Assembly (NCBI GenBank): GCA_010015655.1
Contig: ML976706.1
Location: 263,599-327,598 of the forward strand
From: Bimuria novae-zelandiae CBS 107.79
Lineage: Eukaryota; Ascomycota; Dothideomycetes; Pleosporales; Didymosphaeriaceae
Direction: 5' to 3'
Length of the DNA stretch: 64,000 nucleotides
In this document: one piece after another, positions 46,049 to 56,763 of the stretch
Numbering within the stretch: position 1 is the stretch's first letter
Layout of the letters: every line of letters begins with the position of its first letter
Made by a program: the position numbers and the translations under genes
The notes under the pieces: model-generated
Databases searched by the model: none
What the model was told of the DNA's origin: nothing
The model's input: only the letters and a program-made list of their open reading frames with translations

Positions 46049-48996
46049 ATTTGCTCGATCATGGACGCATCTTCTCTTCTTGTGGAGCTTGGTTACCGTA
46101 CCGTTGTCTGGCAGGATCTGGGAATATGGGGCATCCCAAGGCAGCTTAGGCCTTTTCTGTGGCTCTGTGTATCGCCCTTGGCGGAGATAGCATAACTCTT
46201 AAATTGGTGTTGCATTCTTAACGCTTTCTCCATGCTGCTTGTGCTACTTCGCAACTCCCTGACTCAAGCTGCTGATCGGTTACGAGGTGCGGTGTTGTGT
46301 TTATCGGCGTTGTTTTGCGTTGCGGCGTTCCATGGGACTTGCTACAAATTAACTGTTCTTCTAGGGTTCTGATGTGGGACAGGTTACACAAGATTTGTGG
46401 GGATGAAAACCATCATCACCAGAAAGTCTCCGTACGTCCCACTGTCCTTCTGTAAAACATCGGTTCACCACTGTGGGAGACATGGGCGTACTCGAAGAGT
46501 CATTCAGCACCGCTTTACAGTCTCCACTGCAGCGTCCTCGCCGCCGAAGTTATAGTGCCGTCTGGTGTCGCTTTCGAACCGGATGGCCAGGAGCCGGACC
46601 AAGAAGGGGCATACAAATGAAATCTTTCCGTTTTGAAGCCGGGCGCAAGATATCTGAATGCGCTTTTTGAAGTAGCCTGGTAGGACTCGGGAGAGGAAGG
46701 GGCAGTCCGCATAAATGGACTTCTCGTCCGTTTCTGGAGGAGCACATCGTTTCCTTTAGCAGCTGCTTGTGGAGGCCAAGCACACAGGACACAAGGATGC
46801 CGTGTCCGCATCATTTTAAAAATCTTGGAGCGAGGAAGAGGGAGGCAAGCGGCTCATATCTCCCCTTTCCGGTGGCTTTTAAAGTCGCACATGGCTACGA
46901 ATCCGACCAAGCGGACGCATAAACACTGCGCATCAGGTCTTTGGCTTATTGTCTGTGGAGGCCGAACACACAGATACACATCGGGCGCTCCTTCATTGTT
47001 TTGGAAATCTTGGGGGGAAGAGAGGGGCAGGTGGTCCATTTCAGCGCTTCAATAATTGTTTTGGAGTCGCATATGGCTACGAGTCCGACCAAGCAGACGC
47101 ATCCGGGAAGTGCATGCCGTATTCGAAGCCCGGCGCATCGAGAATTGCTTCAGAGATTCAGAGAGTCATTTGGGATGCTGGAGCAGAGAGGAGAGTCCGC
47201 ATACAAGCTTTCAGCTACTTTTTATAGAAGAACGAGTGCCGAAGGATGGGGTTTTTGTGTTGGAAGTCGCGCGTGCAGGCACATTGAAACATGGAGTCAT
47301 CGTTCTGATAGGGCTGGGGGAGCAGAGGAGAGAGGCAGCCCATGGAGCTGTTCGCTACTGTTTTTTAAAGACGCACCTGGCTGACCGGCTTTGAATTCTA
47401 GAGACGCATATGCGGAGGTGCATGAGAATTTTTACGACGGGATGCACCGCGCATGCGCCACCTCGCGGTGGTTTTTGAGATTTTGGATGAGGCAGTAGGG
47501 CAGGGACCGAAGATCATGCCTTCACGCCAGCTTGGCTTTGAGCTTTGGAGGAACAGAGCCATATGACACTGCGATCGGTATTTTAGTGCGCATGCCGCAC
47601 GGCGGAGTGTGCGGAAAGGCATGGAATAGAGAAGAGTGTTTCTTATATGCCAGTGGAAGATGCCAAAGTCCGCATAGAACTTGTCTAACTCCCATTTGAG
47701 AAACGCACATCAAGACTTCCGTAGGTATTTTAAACACCAGAAAGCACGAGAGACATACTTTGCCAGTTGGTCGATATTGAAGATGCCTTCCACGCGGAAA
47801 GGCATAAAACAAGGCCATGCTTGTAGTTGATATTGATTTTAGACGATGCCCATAAGCATTCCAGACTGGGGATTTTAGTGCGCCGCCCACGCATTGTGGT
47901 GTTCGAGCAAAGGAATTGAGAGGAGGAAAGCATCCCTTATATATGCGGTCTGGATGGCGCGGTCCTCATGATCTGCTGTTCGCGGGCATTTGAGAGGAGC
48001 ACGTGAAACCACAGTGGTAGGATTTTGTAAACGAGAAAACACGAGAGACATCGGAGCTCCGACTCCACGATTTCAAACGCTGGCTGGCCAGAAGTAGGAG
48101 AGGCATGCCAAGTGTTTTGCATAGGTTTTGTTTCAGAAGAAAAGCTTACCATCGATATTCTCGGTGAATTTTTACCACGTAGATTACACTGTTGCGTAAG
48201 AGTGGAAGAGTCCCGCGAGGAAGGAAAGGTTTCTTATGTGTGAGTTTGGACAGCGCCACAGTCCGCATGATTTGCAGTTGGGGGCCATTTGAGAAGAGCA
48301 CATGCGAGTTTGGCGACAGCACTTTGTAGACCAGAACGCGGGACACATAGTCTGTTTGCATTGCGTTTTAGGAAACTTTCCGTCGAGAAGGCGGGAAAGA
48401 AAGTCGTTGACAGTCATGATTCGAATTTAGAAGAAGCTCATAGAAGAGTTCAACGGCGGATCTTAGTGCGTAGACTTCCCGGTAGTGGTGAGAGGAAAAC
48501 GGCGAGGAAGGAGAGACTTGATACGGGAGCTTTACGTACACTGGGCACACATGACACTTTGTACAGCGAGGCTTTTGAGAAAGAGCGGGAAGAGGCACGC
48601 ATGTTACAGCGACAACATCGCTTAAAGACGGACAGGTGACGGACATGAAAAAAGCGGTTCGTCATTCTTGAAGCGAGCCCACATTACGGGTCTGCTCGGT
48701 TTTTTGACACCGAAGTCACTCTTTCTCCATGTAGTCATGTTCATGCTTTTTTTAAATGACAAGCGAACATAAGCTCTCATAGTTCGTGTTTTTAGACGAA
48801 TCCCAGACATGAAGTAGAGTGACAGCAGTTTTAGTGAGTTGTCGAGATCGTGGTGTAGCAAAGCTGTCGAAGAGGCAGTTTTTATACTTGTTCTCGCTCC
48901 AGTCAGACACCAGGCAGGCATGCTGTTTCTGTGAGCTCGATTTGAAAATGACGCAGACATGGCATGAAGTTAGTACCTTTTGTAGCAGCGCATGCA
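46049..48996. other. non-coding region with recurring TTTTRRA-anchored blocks
   Basis: No convincing gene. From about 46,450 to 48,750, blocks of 40-120 bases repeat a loose pattern. The pattern is a TTTTAAA/TTTTGGA/TTTGAGA core, then GTCGCACATGGCTACGA-like or GGGAGAGG-like sequence, then TCCGCAT or GGACGCAT. The clearest pair is 46,878-46,922 and 47,058-47,102. Many overlapping short open frames on both strands follow from the lack of AT-rich stops. Confidence 0.45.
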
Positions 48997-49698
48997 ACAG
49001 TCGGTATTACTGACCGTACTTTACGGTCCGTAATTGGTTTTGGGCCGTACGTACCGTAGTGAGGTGCCCACCGTACTAAGCACCGTACCGTACCAACTTT
49101 TGACCCGTAATACGGCTGTACGGAACCTTTTCTAGCTAGGATGGGTGAATTGAGTGTTCAGGGGCCGGCGCGGCCGGAGGAGGCGCCAGAGGTGGCTAGA
49201 TCCGGCAGATTTGCCCGCATCGGGCGCAGAATTCGTAAAATGTCTCTACACAGATTACCTCTCTGTGCCAGCAACTTTATGCGACTGCAAGCGCTGTTTC
49301 TCCTTTGCTAAACGTACAATCACGTGCAATCGCAATTCCTTAGCTCTAAAGACTATTAAGGCCTACTAGCTATAAAAGAACTAGCTAAGAAAAGGCGCCG
49401 TATCTAGCTACCTCATAAAATTAACCTTTTATATAAATAATAAGGAGAGAGACGCCAACGTGGTTAATAGTAATAATAATATTTTAGAATTCCTAAAAAC
49501 TCTAAAAGATAACCTTAACGCTAGCCTCCTTCCTAATTAGGAAATTTATATATACTACGGGCCGTATAGACCCCTAAAATAAACTGTATAGTAATCCTAC
49601 AGTACTGTATCGGCCCCCCAGCCGTAGCGTACGTACAGTAGTAACTAGCAACCGTAACGTAACCGTAGTAGGGTCGAACCGTCCGTATTACCTACTGT
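48997..49698 (+). mobile_element. short hAT-family relic
   Basis: Ends ACAGTCGGTATTAC (left) and ACAGTAGGTAATAC (right, minus strand) are flanked by an 8-bp direct repeat with two mismatches (CGCATGCA / TGCAAGCA), the TSD size of hAT elements. Many CCGTA/TACGG words crowd both subterminal regions (for example 49,013-49,110 and 49,560-49,690). The element is only 702 bp. Its sole coding content is the C-terminal dimerisation region of the transposase (about 49,230-49,460). It is therefore an internally deleted, non-autonomous copy. Confidence 0.75.
49154..49455 (+). pseudogene. hAT transposase C-terminal dimerisation fragment
   Basis: The frame reads YLSVPATLCDCKRCFSFAKR then TITCNRNSLALKTIKAY and, after three stops, LRKGAVSSYL. 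This matches the hAT C-terminal pattern (LSIPATS..CER.FS.A.. IT..RN.L), in which this region mediates transposase dimerisation. The catalytic and zinc-finger (BED) parts are missing. Confidence 0.75.
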
Positions 49699-50170
49699 TG
49701 CAAGCACTGTTTGTAGTTTCCACGCCAGACATTTATACCTCCTCTTAGCGTTTCTGTAACTTCTTGTCACAGCGGGCTATTAATCATGCTCTAACAGCCC
49801 GCGGACATTACGACGTTTGTCTCTTGACTTGAGCGTATCACAGCTCCGTTCCGATCATTCGATGGGTATTTTTTGATACATTGTGGGCAGGCAGGCAGGC
49901 ATATAAGGACAAACAAGCTGTATTGCTATCTGCAGAAAAGGGTGTGTGGAGTGAGGAGTCTATTGGCAGAAGGAAAACGGGTGAGAGTCTGTTGACTTAG
50001 TAGTCCGTGCACCTAGGTGGTGCCTTCCACACACACCACCTCTGACGTCAGTCACGTGGCTAACCCCCCCCCCCCCCCCAGCTGCGGTGTACCCACACCC
50101 AAGCTGGTGCTCTGTACTATACCCAAATAGGTAGTACACGATAGAATCTGAAGTAGTCCTTCTCAAGCTT
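49699..50170. other. region with 16-base C run, possible Copia LTR
   Basis: Holds a GCAGGCAGGCAG microsatellite (49,885) and a run of 16 C at 50,064-50,079. On the minus strand the G run directly follows the end of a Copia pol fragment, where a polypurine tract and 3' LTR would be expected, so the stretch to the left may be an LTR. Its borders could not be fixed. Confidence 0.35.
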
Positions 50171-50345
50171 CTCCTATAGATATTCCTTGACGTCTTGCAG
50201 CCCTAGCTGCCTCACAAACTCGGTGTGCTTTTGACGTACAAGGTTTTTGGTAAGTCCGTCGGCTGGCATCTGATTAGTAGGCTTCCAGTGAACTGATACA
50301 TCCCCGTTCCCCAAGATGGCTTCCATCCGCCCATCGCCGAATTGC
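50171..50345 (-). pseudogene. C-terminal tail of a Copia polyprotein (RNase H end)
   Basis: The minus strand reads VHWKPTNQMPADGLTKNLVR then QKHTEFVRQLGLQDVKEYL and a stop, the conserved C-terminus of Ty1/Copia polyproteins. Upstream the frame stops being recognisable at about 50,345, where the TTTTA-type region begins. It is not RIP-mutated. A truncated remnant. Confidence 0.75.
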
Positions 50346-53066
50346 TTTTAATCTCCCACCGGAACCCAGCCCCATGATAATCTTTCACAAAACCTTTTGA
50401 GATCAGGCCCCCATGACAGCGGCATAGTGCTGTTTTTAGTGAGCCTCGCAGAGGATCTGTGTCTGTCCATTCGCAAGATTAGTGTGGCATTTATACTCCC
50501 CACCTTCCACCATCCCATATCCCAGTCTTCACAGGCCATTTTGCAGTCCTAGCGCCGAAGTTTGAGTACCATGCGCTCCTCCAACATGACATGTAACGAT
50601 TCTTGCTTCTGGAGTTGACACAGAGCGGGCACTGCTCCAAACATTGCGGCTTTGTCCAAGCTTTAAGAATCCGTCTAAGCAGGTCACACCATCAAAAACA
50701 TCTTCCTTGGATTTGGAAAAGACTAGCTCCCCATCACATGGTATTGCGGGATTTCAGTCTGCGGTCTTCTGCTTCGCGTCACAAACATGAAATTGCCACC
50801 TCAGCATTTGGATCCTCCACACCTCCCCTCCCATAATGCATTTTAAACTTAGTTTTGCTCCCCAACTCCCTTCTTCCACATACTGTCAACTGCTCTCCAT
50901 TTTTAGAGCAGCCCCATCAGCGCACTCGTCTCCAAAGGCTCACAAAGCAGCTCCAAGCATTCCAAAATTCGGTTTCGCTTTTAGACAAATCTGTGACGTA
51001 GTGTGCTCCAAGTTGCAAGGAGAACTAGCCGGCATATATCTCTCCCCTGCCCGTTTGTACCGGGGCTTGAGTCATACCAGGCACGAGCTCGACCACGGAC
51101 GGACATCGGAAAGCGAAGTTTATGTTTAGTCAGTCTTCCATCTAGAAATAAGCGGGCCGTTTATGTGAAGCTCTCACTGTGCCAACCAACATACCCACGT
51201 GGACGGACGGCTTGGAGCGCGCCCACACATAGAAATTCTTTTTCGGTGCTCGGGAATTCCACAGCTGCGCAGGCACATTGCATCGTGTGGTTTTTGGTTT
51301 TAGAAACAGCTCTCTGCCATGATGAGTGTGGCATTGCATTTTTAGTCCCTCTCCCGGAGGCACATCTTGGCCTTACTGGCTGATTCAAACACCATGTCCA
51401 CACCTTCTCATAAGGCCGTTGCGTGGGAATTTTGGTCTCGCTCACTGTTGCGGTGAGGCAGAGCGGACAGTACGCAGTGGAAAAGATTATGGGATTGAAC
51501 TGAGGGTGTACTATCTAGAAGCTGCAGAGTATGTAGGTACACGAACGTAAACAGCGCTAGTCCTAGATAGGTATAGCCCTCTCAGAAAGGTGAATAGCCA
51601 CCATGTGGTAGTAGGTGCAACTATCTCGTAGGGTAAGAGCCATAAACCGTGACACTCACCGCTACGTGAAGGGTTTCCGAGGTTCAAGTGCACCCAGGAG
51701 GTATCATACCCTTCTCCAGCCGACCGGCCACCAGCTCCCCATGCTTTCAAATGTTAACATCTTGCTTGTTTTGTAGACAAGCACGCATATTCATCATTCC
51801 ATTCGCCATTTCGGACAATTGCCAGACGCATAATAAAAAAATAACGTCTACTTTGAAAGCCAGCTCCACCCTCTTCATAAAAACCTGGGTCTCTGATTTT
51901 GGTCCACCACCGCCCCCTCCACCATGCCTGAGGTCACGACGCTATTGGGCAGCAACGCACATCACAGCGAAGTACAGTAGTTTTTGGAGTAAGGTTCCGA
52001 ACACATAGGCTTGTATAATTGCATTTTAGAAGCCACCGTCCCCCCCCCCCCCCCCCCCCCCCCCCCCAACATACTCTAGTCAGCCAAAGATCTGGATTTC
52101 CCACCCAGAGGAGTTCCCGCCGTATATCTGATTCATATCGGTTTTGGCAGAAAGCACACACAATCAGATCTTCCACGTCTTCTTCAGAATCTGCCAGAGG
52201 CATTCGCTGCCACCTCAGACATTTTTGGATACGTCCCCGTCCTCTCCATAGTAATCTCGAGCCAGAATTGCTTTTAGTCCTCCTCCACACACCGTCATAC
52301 TACAACCTCCGTCAGTTTTCAGGGAACACCGTCCACCCATCGGCCGATACACTTCACATTTCCGTCTCCCGCCCACCGCACACATTCCAGCGCTCTGTTC
52401 CGACTTTTAAACCCACGACTCTCCTCCCCAGGAGTCCATCCCGCATGGGTTCCTAGTCGCTTCATCACGCTCACCACCCACAATTGCGCTCTCGGAGAGT
52501 TTTCATAGACACCTCCCACCACTCCCATAGCAAATTTCTGCCCACTTTTTAGACCCCCACCTGTCCACCACATAGTAGTTGGCTGCCTGGATATTTAGAG
52601 CAAGTCCAGCCCATCCCATGGATGGTGAGCTCTGTGGGTTTTAGTTAAGCCTGCGAAGAAGTGTACCTTGTAAGAGCTGTCGCATAGGGCGTATTTATAC
52701 ATCTAGTGCGGAATAAGTCTCGTCGCCTGCGTCTACTAGGACCGGAAAAGGGGTCAGTGCATACAGTGAAGGGTGATGGTGCGCCTCATCACCACTATAC
52801 TGTGACTTGCTACAATCTTCAAGGTGCGAGTGTCTCGAGATTGAATGGTAGTTCTCGTAGGGTATCAAGAAAAAGGCTCCAATTCTTTGATCCCCTCAGA
52901 GTAGATGGGCACCCCGCCGTCTGCATAGTACCCAGAGTTCTGTCCTGGCACTGTCAAGAGGAGCTACACAGAGCCTAGCGAAGATCACAGCAGGATAACA
53001 ATTGCAAACAACACGCTTCATTTCATCATTGATATCTCTACCATACCCCAAACCACTCCTCAACTA
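50346..53066. other. non-coding region with TTTTAGA-anchored blocks and a 28-base C run
   Basis: No supported gene. Short blocks again carry a TTTTAG/TTTTAAA core, for example GCATTTTTAGTCCCTCTCC (about 51,335), CATTTTTAGAGCAGCCCC (50,900), ATTGCTTTTAGTCCTCC (52,267) and CTTTTTAGACCCCCAC (52,545), here followed by C-rich sequence. A run of 28 C lies at 52,040-52,067. The 145-codon frame across it (a poly-Pro peptide) is an artefact of this run. The last 300 bases include the 3' flank of the AP-1 gene. Confidence 0.4.
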
Positions 53067-54705
53067 TTAATTTACGTCTGGCAACCGCACAGCGATGTCA
53101 CCCGATTGTGTAATGTATCGCACCCAAGGGAGCGACGGGTATTGCAGCTATGCGCTTGTCAGCATTACTCTTTCTTACTTCATGAACATCGACTTACCTT
53201 CGGCTCGATGATCTTCAAGTACCGCACCTGAATCCCACTCGTCGTGAAATAGGGAATCTCAAACTTGACGCTGATCGGCCTCTTGCTCTTTCCTCCGCCA
53301 ACACCACCCATACTGCCGCCAAACCCGCCCATCATACCGCCGCCCTTCTCGTCGTCACCTCTTACTGAAGGCAGTCCAAGTTCAGCGCGCATCAGAAACT
53401 CCTTGCCGCCGCCAAACTGCTTGATCTTCCAGACAATGGACGAGGTCTCGGGCGCGTAATGCACGGTTCCAATGTTAGTGCGGAAGCGTGGCGTGTCGGC
53501 GTCTTCGGGTACGGGGATAGAGATCTGGACATTGTTGGCTGTGCTGCGTCGCTTAAACTGTGCTTTTGCCTGCATCGCTGTCAACAAATTGCTTTGTAAG
53601 CTTGACAGAAAACCCACCTTCAACATGTACTCTATCCTGCTGCCAGAGTGGCTCTCGACTATGCACTCGACCCAGATCAGCGGCTTGACCTGCGTGTTCA
53701 AGCGGTAGCTCATGAGCTCAAACTCGCCGTCCGGGGGGATGAAGCTGATCGTCCGGTCATTTTCAAATCGTGATAACCGGACGCACTGGTGGAACTTGAC
53801 ATCCTCCATTTCCACAGCCTTCCCTCTTGTCGCTCTGCCTGTCGTCTCAAACATGGCTTTGTCGTTCAGACCTAACCGAAGTTCAGGCATACCGGAAAGG
53901 TAGCACTTCATCTTAATCGCACCCAGAATCTCAGACCGCAACACGTTTCCGTTCGAAGAGACCAGCAGGTTGAGCGACTCGACGACGTCGAGGAAGACTT
54001 CGTTCTTGCGGTAGCGGATACCTTCGCTTCGCCAGCTGACAGCGTTGGTTACGGCAATGGGCGGTCGTGCTTGTACCTCGAGCTTGTGTGATTCTTGCGT
54101 GATGTACCTGCACGTGGCGTGTCAGCTTCGGCCCTGTATCTCGCTTGGGAGTGGGAGGGAAGGCGCACTCTTGTAATATCTTGCTCTCCGTTGTCTGCGG
54201 ATACCCAAAGTCCATCATCTCGTCGAGCAGCTCGTATATAACGACGAAGTTGTCCCGTATACTCTCCTCCTCCAGCTCTTTGAAGTATTCGGTGAAGACC
54301 TCGACGACTTTGTGCAGGAACAGGAGGATCTCGGCGGCATTGGTGTTTCGTTTTGTGAGGGCGAGGAGGTAGAGGTTGTTGTGTCGGATGTACAAGTACT
54401 GCAGGACACGTATCAAGTCAGCGATATCTGTGCGAGCATCGTGGGTGCGGCGGTCGCGTCATGTGGGGATTCGAGGGGTGCATACGTTGATGCCTTCGTT
54501 GGAGAAGCAGGGTGGAACGGCCGAGCTCTCTTCTTCCGCTTCGCTTAGCAAGATGGGGAACTTCTCAACGGCGGACATGGGAATGTCTCCCCTGTAATTG
54601 CGCGCCAGAAGGGTCTACCGTTGGGTTTAGTCTACAAGCTGCACATGGGGTACCCCACAAGCTCACCTTGCCCTTCAGGTCCAGGAAGAACACCGCCGAC
54701 GCCAT
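53067..54705 (-). CDS. apm1: AP-1 clathrin adaptor complex medium (mu) subunit
   Basis: Six exons: 54,667-54,705; 54,486-54,614; 54,169-54,398; 53,618-54,107; 53,198-53,569; 53,067-53,147. All five introns are GT-AG (48-87 bp) and all phases agree, giving 446 residues. The start is MASAVFFLDLKGK. The N-terminal longin-type domain (1-140) includes ARNYRGDIPMSAVEKFP and INYLYIRHNNLYLLALTKRN. The C-terminal mu homology domain runs from about 167 to the end: RYRKNEVFLDVVESLNLLVS, SGMPELRLGLNDK, FIPPDGEFELMSYR, AQFKRRSTANNVQI, ending WVRYITQSGDIAVRLPDVN. The mu subunit binds YxxPhi sorting signals in cargo for clathrin transport between trans-Golgi and endosomes. A Gly/Met-rich insert (GGGMMGGFGGSMGGVGGG) lies in a variable loop, as in other filamentous fungi. 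Confidence 0.95.
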
Positions 54706-55347
54706 TGTAGAGGGGAGAAAGGACCAAAGACAGGATACAGTATTGGCGACACTACCGGCTCATTCTGCGCAAAGTGAAGGTGGCGGTTGGGCTGTTGTCT
54801 CGTCGTGCTTGTAGCTTCTGCCATGTTGCCGATGTGAATGTTCGCCCGCGGGTTTGCCAAGACAAGTTTTGCGCTAAGACGAACGAAGTTAGACGCTCGA
54901 GGACGCACGTGCGGCGCCGTTCATCTGGCACGTCCCACTTCAACTTTCGGGACACAATATCGTGACCCTCTCCCAACACGGTTCAGCCACGCTTCTTTGC
55001 CAAAGCTTGGGATGCAACCAAATTCAATAATTACTATAGCCTAACAGCTCGCTCTACTTACCAACTGTCTCCCAAAATCACCCATGTAAAAGGGGAAAAG
55101 ATGGTGGACTTCTGCGTAATGTCAACCATCGTGGTGCGAATGTCACATGGTAGGATCTTCTACTCCGGCCAGTTAAAAGCTCTGCGATTCTCATTTGGTT
55201 CTCCATTCCTTTTCCATTCTTAGAATTCAAGTGTAAGCCTGCCGTAGTAGCCTGGCTTCCTTTTATACATCGTTCACAATCGCAAATGGTACTCATATTT
55301 TAATCTTTACCTTCTACATTTGATTCTGGTCGAATTCCGCCGTCAAC
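54706..55347. other. divergent intergenic region
   Basis: Lies between the minus-strand AP-1 gene and the plus-strand hypothetical gene, and probably carries both promoters. Small frames on both strands are not convincing. Confidence 0.45.
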
Positions 55348-56377
55348 ATGTCAGACCCGTCTAGGCAACCCTCGGAGCATTTCCCTTCTTTTGACTCCCT
55401 TCCACAGGGACCGGAAAGTGAATTCCAGCAGGAAGAGACATTCGCTACCCCTTATCTCGCTCCAGAGGTTTCATATGACAGTCCTAGGACTTACTTGCAG
55501 TCAGCCTACGGGTCGGCAATAGACTCAACACCACCTTCCATGCCCATGCCTCGAGTGTATTCAGCACCTTCCGCACCGAACCAAATGGCCACTTGCGGCA
55601 TCGATCCATCCTGCCCTTTTCTCTCAAGCCCCGATTTCCTAATGCATCAGACCGATCCCGCATCCCCTCTAGTACCCTTCGTGCCTGCCCATGCTCCCAT
55701 GGCGCTTACCGATTTCGCACCCAATAACTTCATGGCACCTCAAGTGGATCACGCTTTTCCTCGCCCTCACATCTCACCCGTCCCTTTTGTCCCAATAGCC
55801 CCTCCTGCGCAGGTAAGCAGCTAGACTATTCTTCGCACACTATCCAAACACTCACTACACAAATTCTGGTAGCCGTTGCCCCTACGTCCCACCATCTCAA
55901 ACGACCCGCCCGCGATGCCACCGCAGCAAGCCCACCACGCGGGCCCCAGCGCGCCCCCAAGGCCAACATGGCGCACGCAGAACATGAAAGTCAATATCAA
56001 AGCCTCCACCTTCTGCGCAACCGGCACGAGACACTTATACTTCACCATCCCGCTCCGTCTATCATCGGAAAGCGACGACTTCCGGTGCGGACCTTCCACC
56101 TACCCACTCACTCATCCTTTTTAATCCTCATCTCCTCCACACTCATTCACCCTAAAACCCTCCACCTACACCCGTAAGCACACATTCTAACAGTAACGAT
56201 AGATACACAACATACTCCTACCCCCTCAACCCCACCCGCCCCTTCGCCGACCAAATCTTCGACCTCTCTACCGTCATCAAACACCTCGCCGACATCCACA
56301 CTCTCCAAGACGACATCCCCACCAGCGCGCGCGAGTGCATGGCTGAACTCGAAGGACAGCGCCGCGTGGGGTTGTGA
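55348..56377 (+). CDS. hypothetical protein, three exons, possibly truncated by a stop
   Basis: Exons 55,348-55,812, 55,873-56,084 and 56,194-56,377 join in phase across GT-AG introns of 60 and 109 bp to give 286 residues. The first part is rich in Pro, Ser and Phe (MSDPSRQPSEHFPSF). The second contains WRTQNMKVNIKASTF and RHLYFTIPLRLSSESDDFR. The third reads YSYPLNPTRPFADQIFDLST and HLADIHTLQDDIP and ends RRVGL. The frame stays open for 41 more codons beyond the TGA at 56,375-56,377, with a charged EMKKFEARSQERFAKKRED-type sequence to a second stop near 56,503. No known domain recognised. Exon 3 is inferred from frame and splice signals only. Confidence 0.55.
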
Positions 56378-56503
56378 CCGAGGGGTACCCAGACGCAGGA
56401 GAGCGAAATGAAAAAATTTGAAGCGCGGTCGCAGGAGAGGTTTGCGAAGAAGCGGGAGGACCTAGATAAGCAGGACTCGAGTAAAGATGAACGTGGGCTA
56501 TGA

Positions 56504-56763
56504 GGATCCGGGTTTCTTATAGGGGATGGGTAATGCAGTTCTTAGTTTGTGGTTGTATGGTGGTGTGTGTTACCTCAGGATGAGGGATATAATAGCCAAC
56601 TCTCAGCCGTCCCCATAAACCCCAGCAACCACCTAAAACTATACGGCCTCGCGCCCACGCCCACCCTAATCCCAGTATCAACACTACTAATAAACCCCAG
56701 CAGATTCAGCGCGACGCCCCCTGAAAATACTCTAACAGCGCGCTAATTCACACCGTGCTAGTA
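56504..56763. other. 3' flank before the right transposon block
   Basis: GC-balanced; a 65-codon frame at 56,549 has no support. It ends at the TA (56,762-56,763) that borders the next element. Confidence 0.4.

Noticed and set aside
46473..48665. About twenty open frames of 60-147 codons
   Set aside because: They occur on all frames of a repetitive non-coding region without conserved domains or consistent codon use.
52019..52456. 145-codon frame encoding a poly-proline stretch
   Set aside because: It spans the 28-base C run; the proline run is a direct artefact of the homopolymer.
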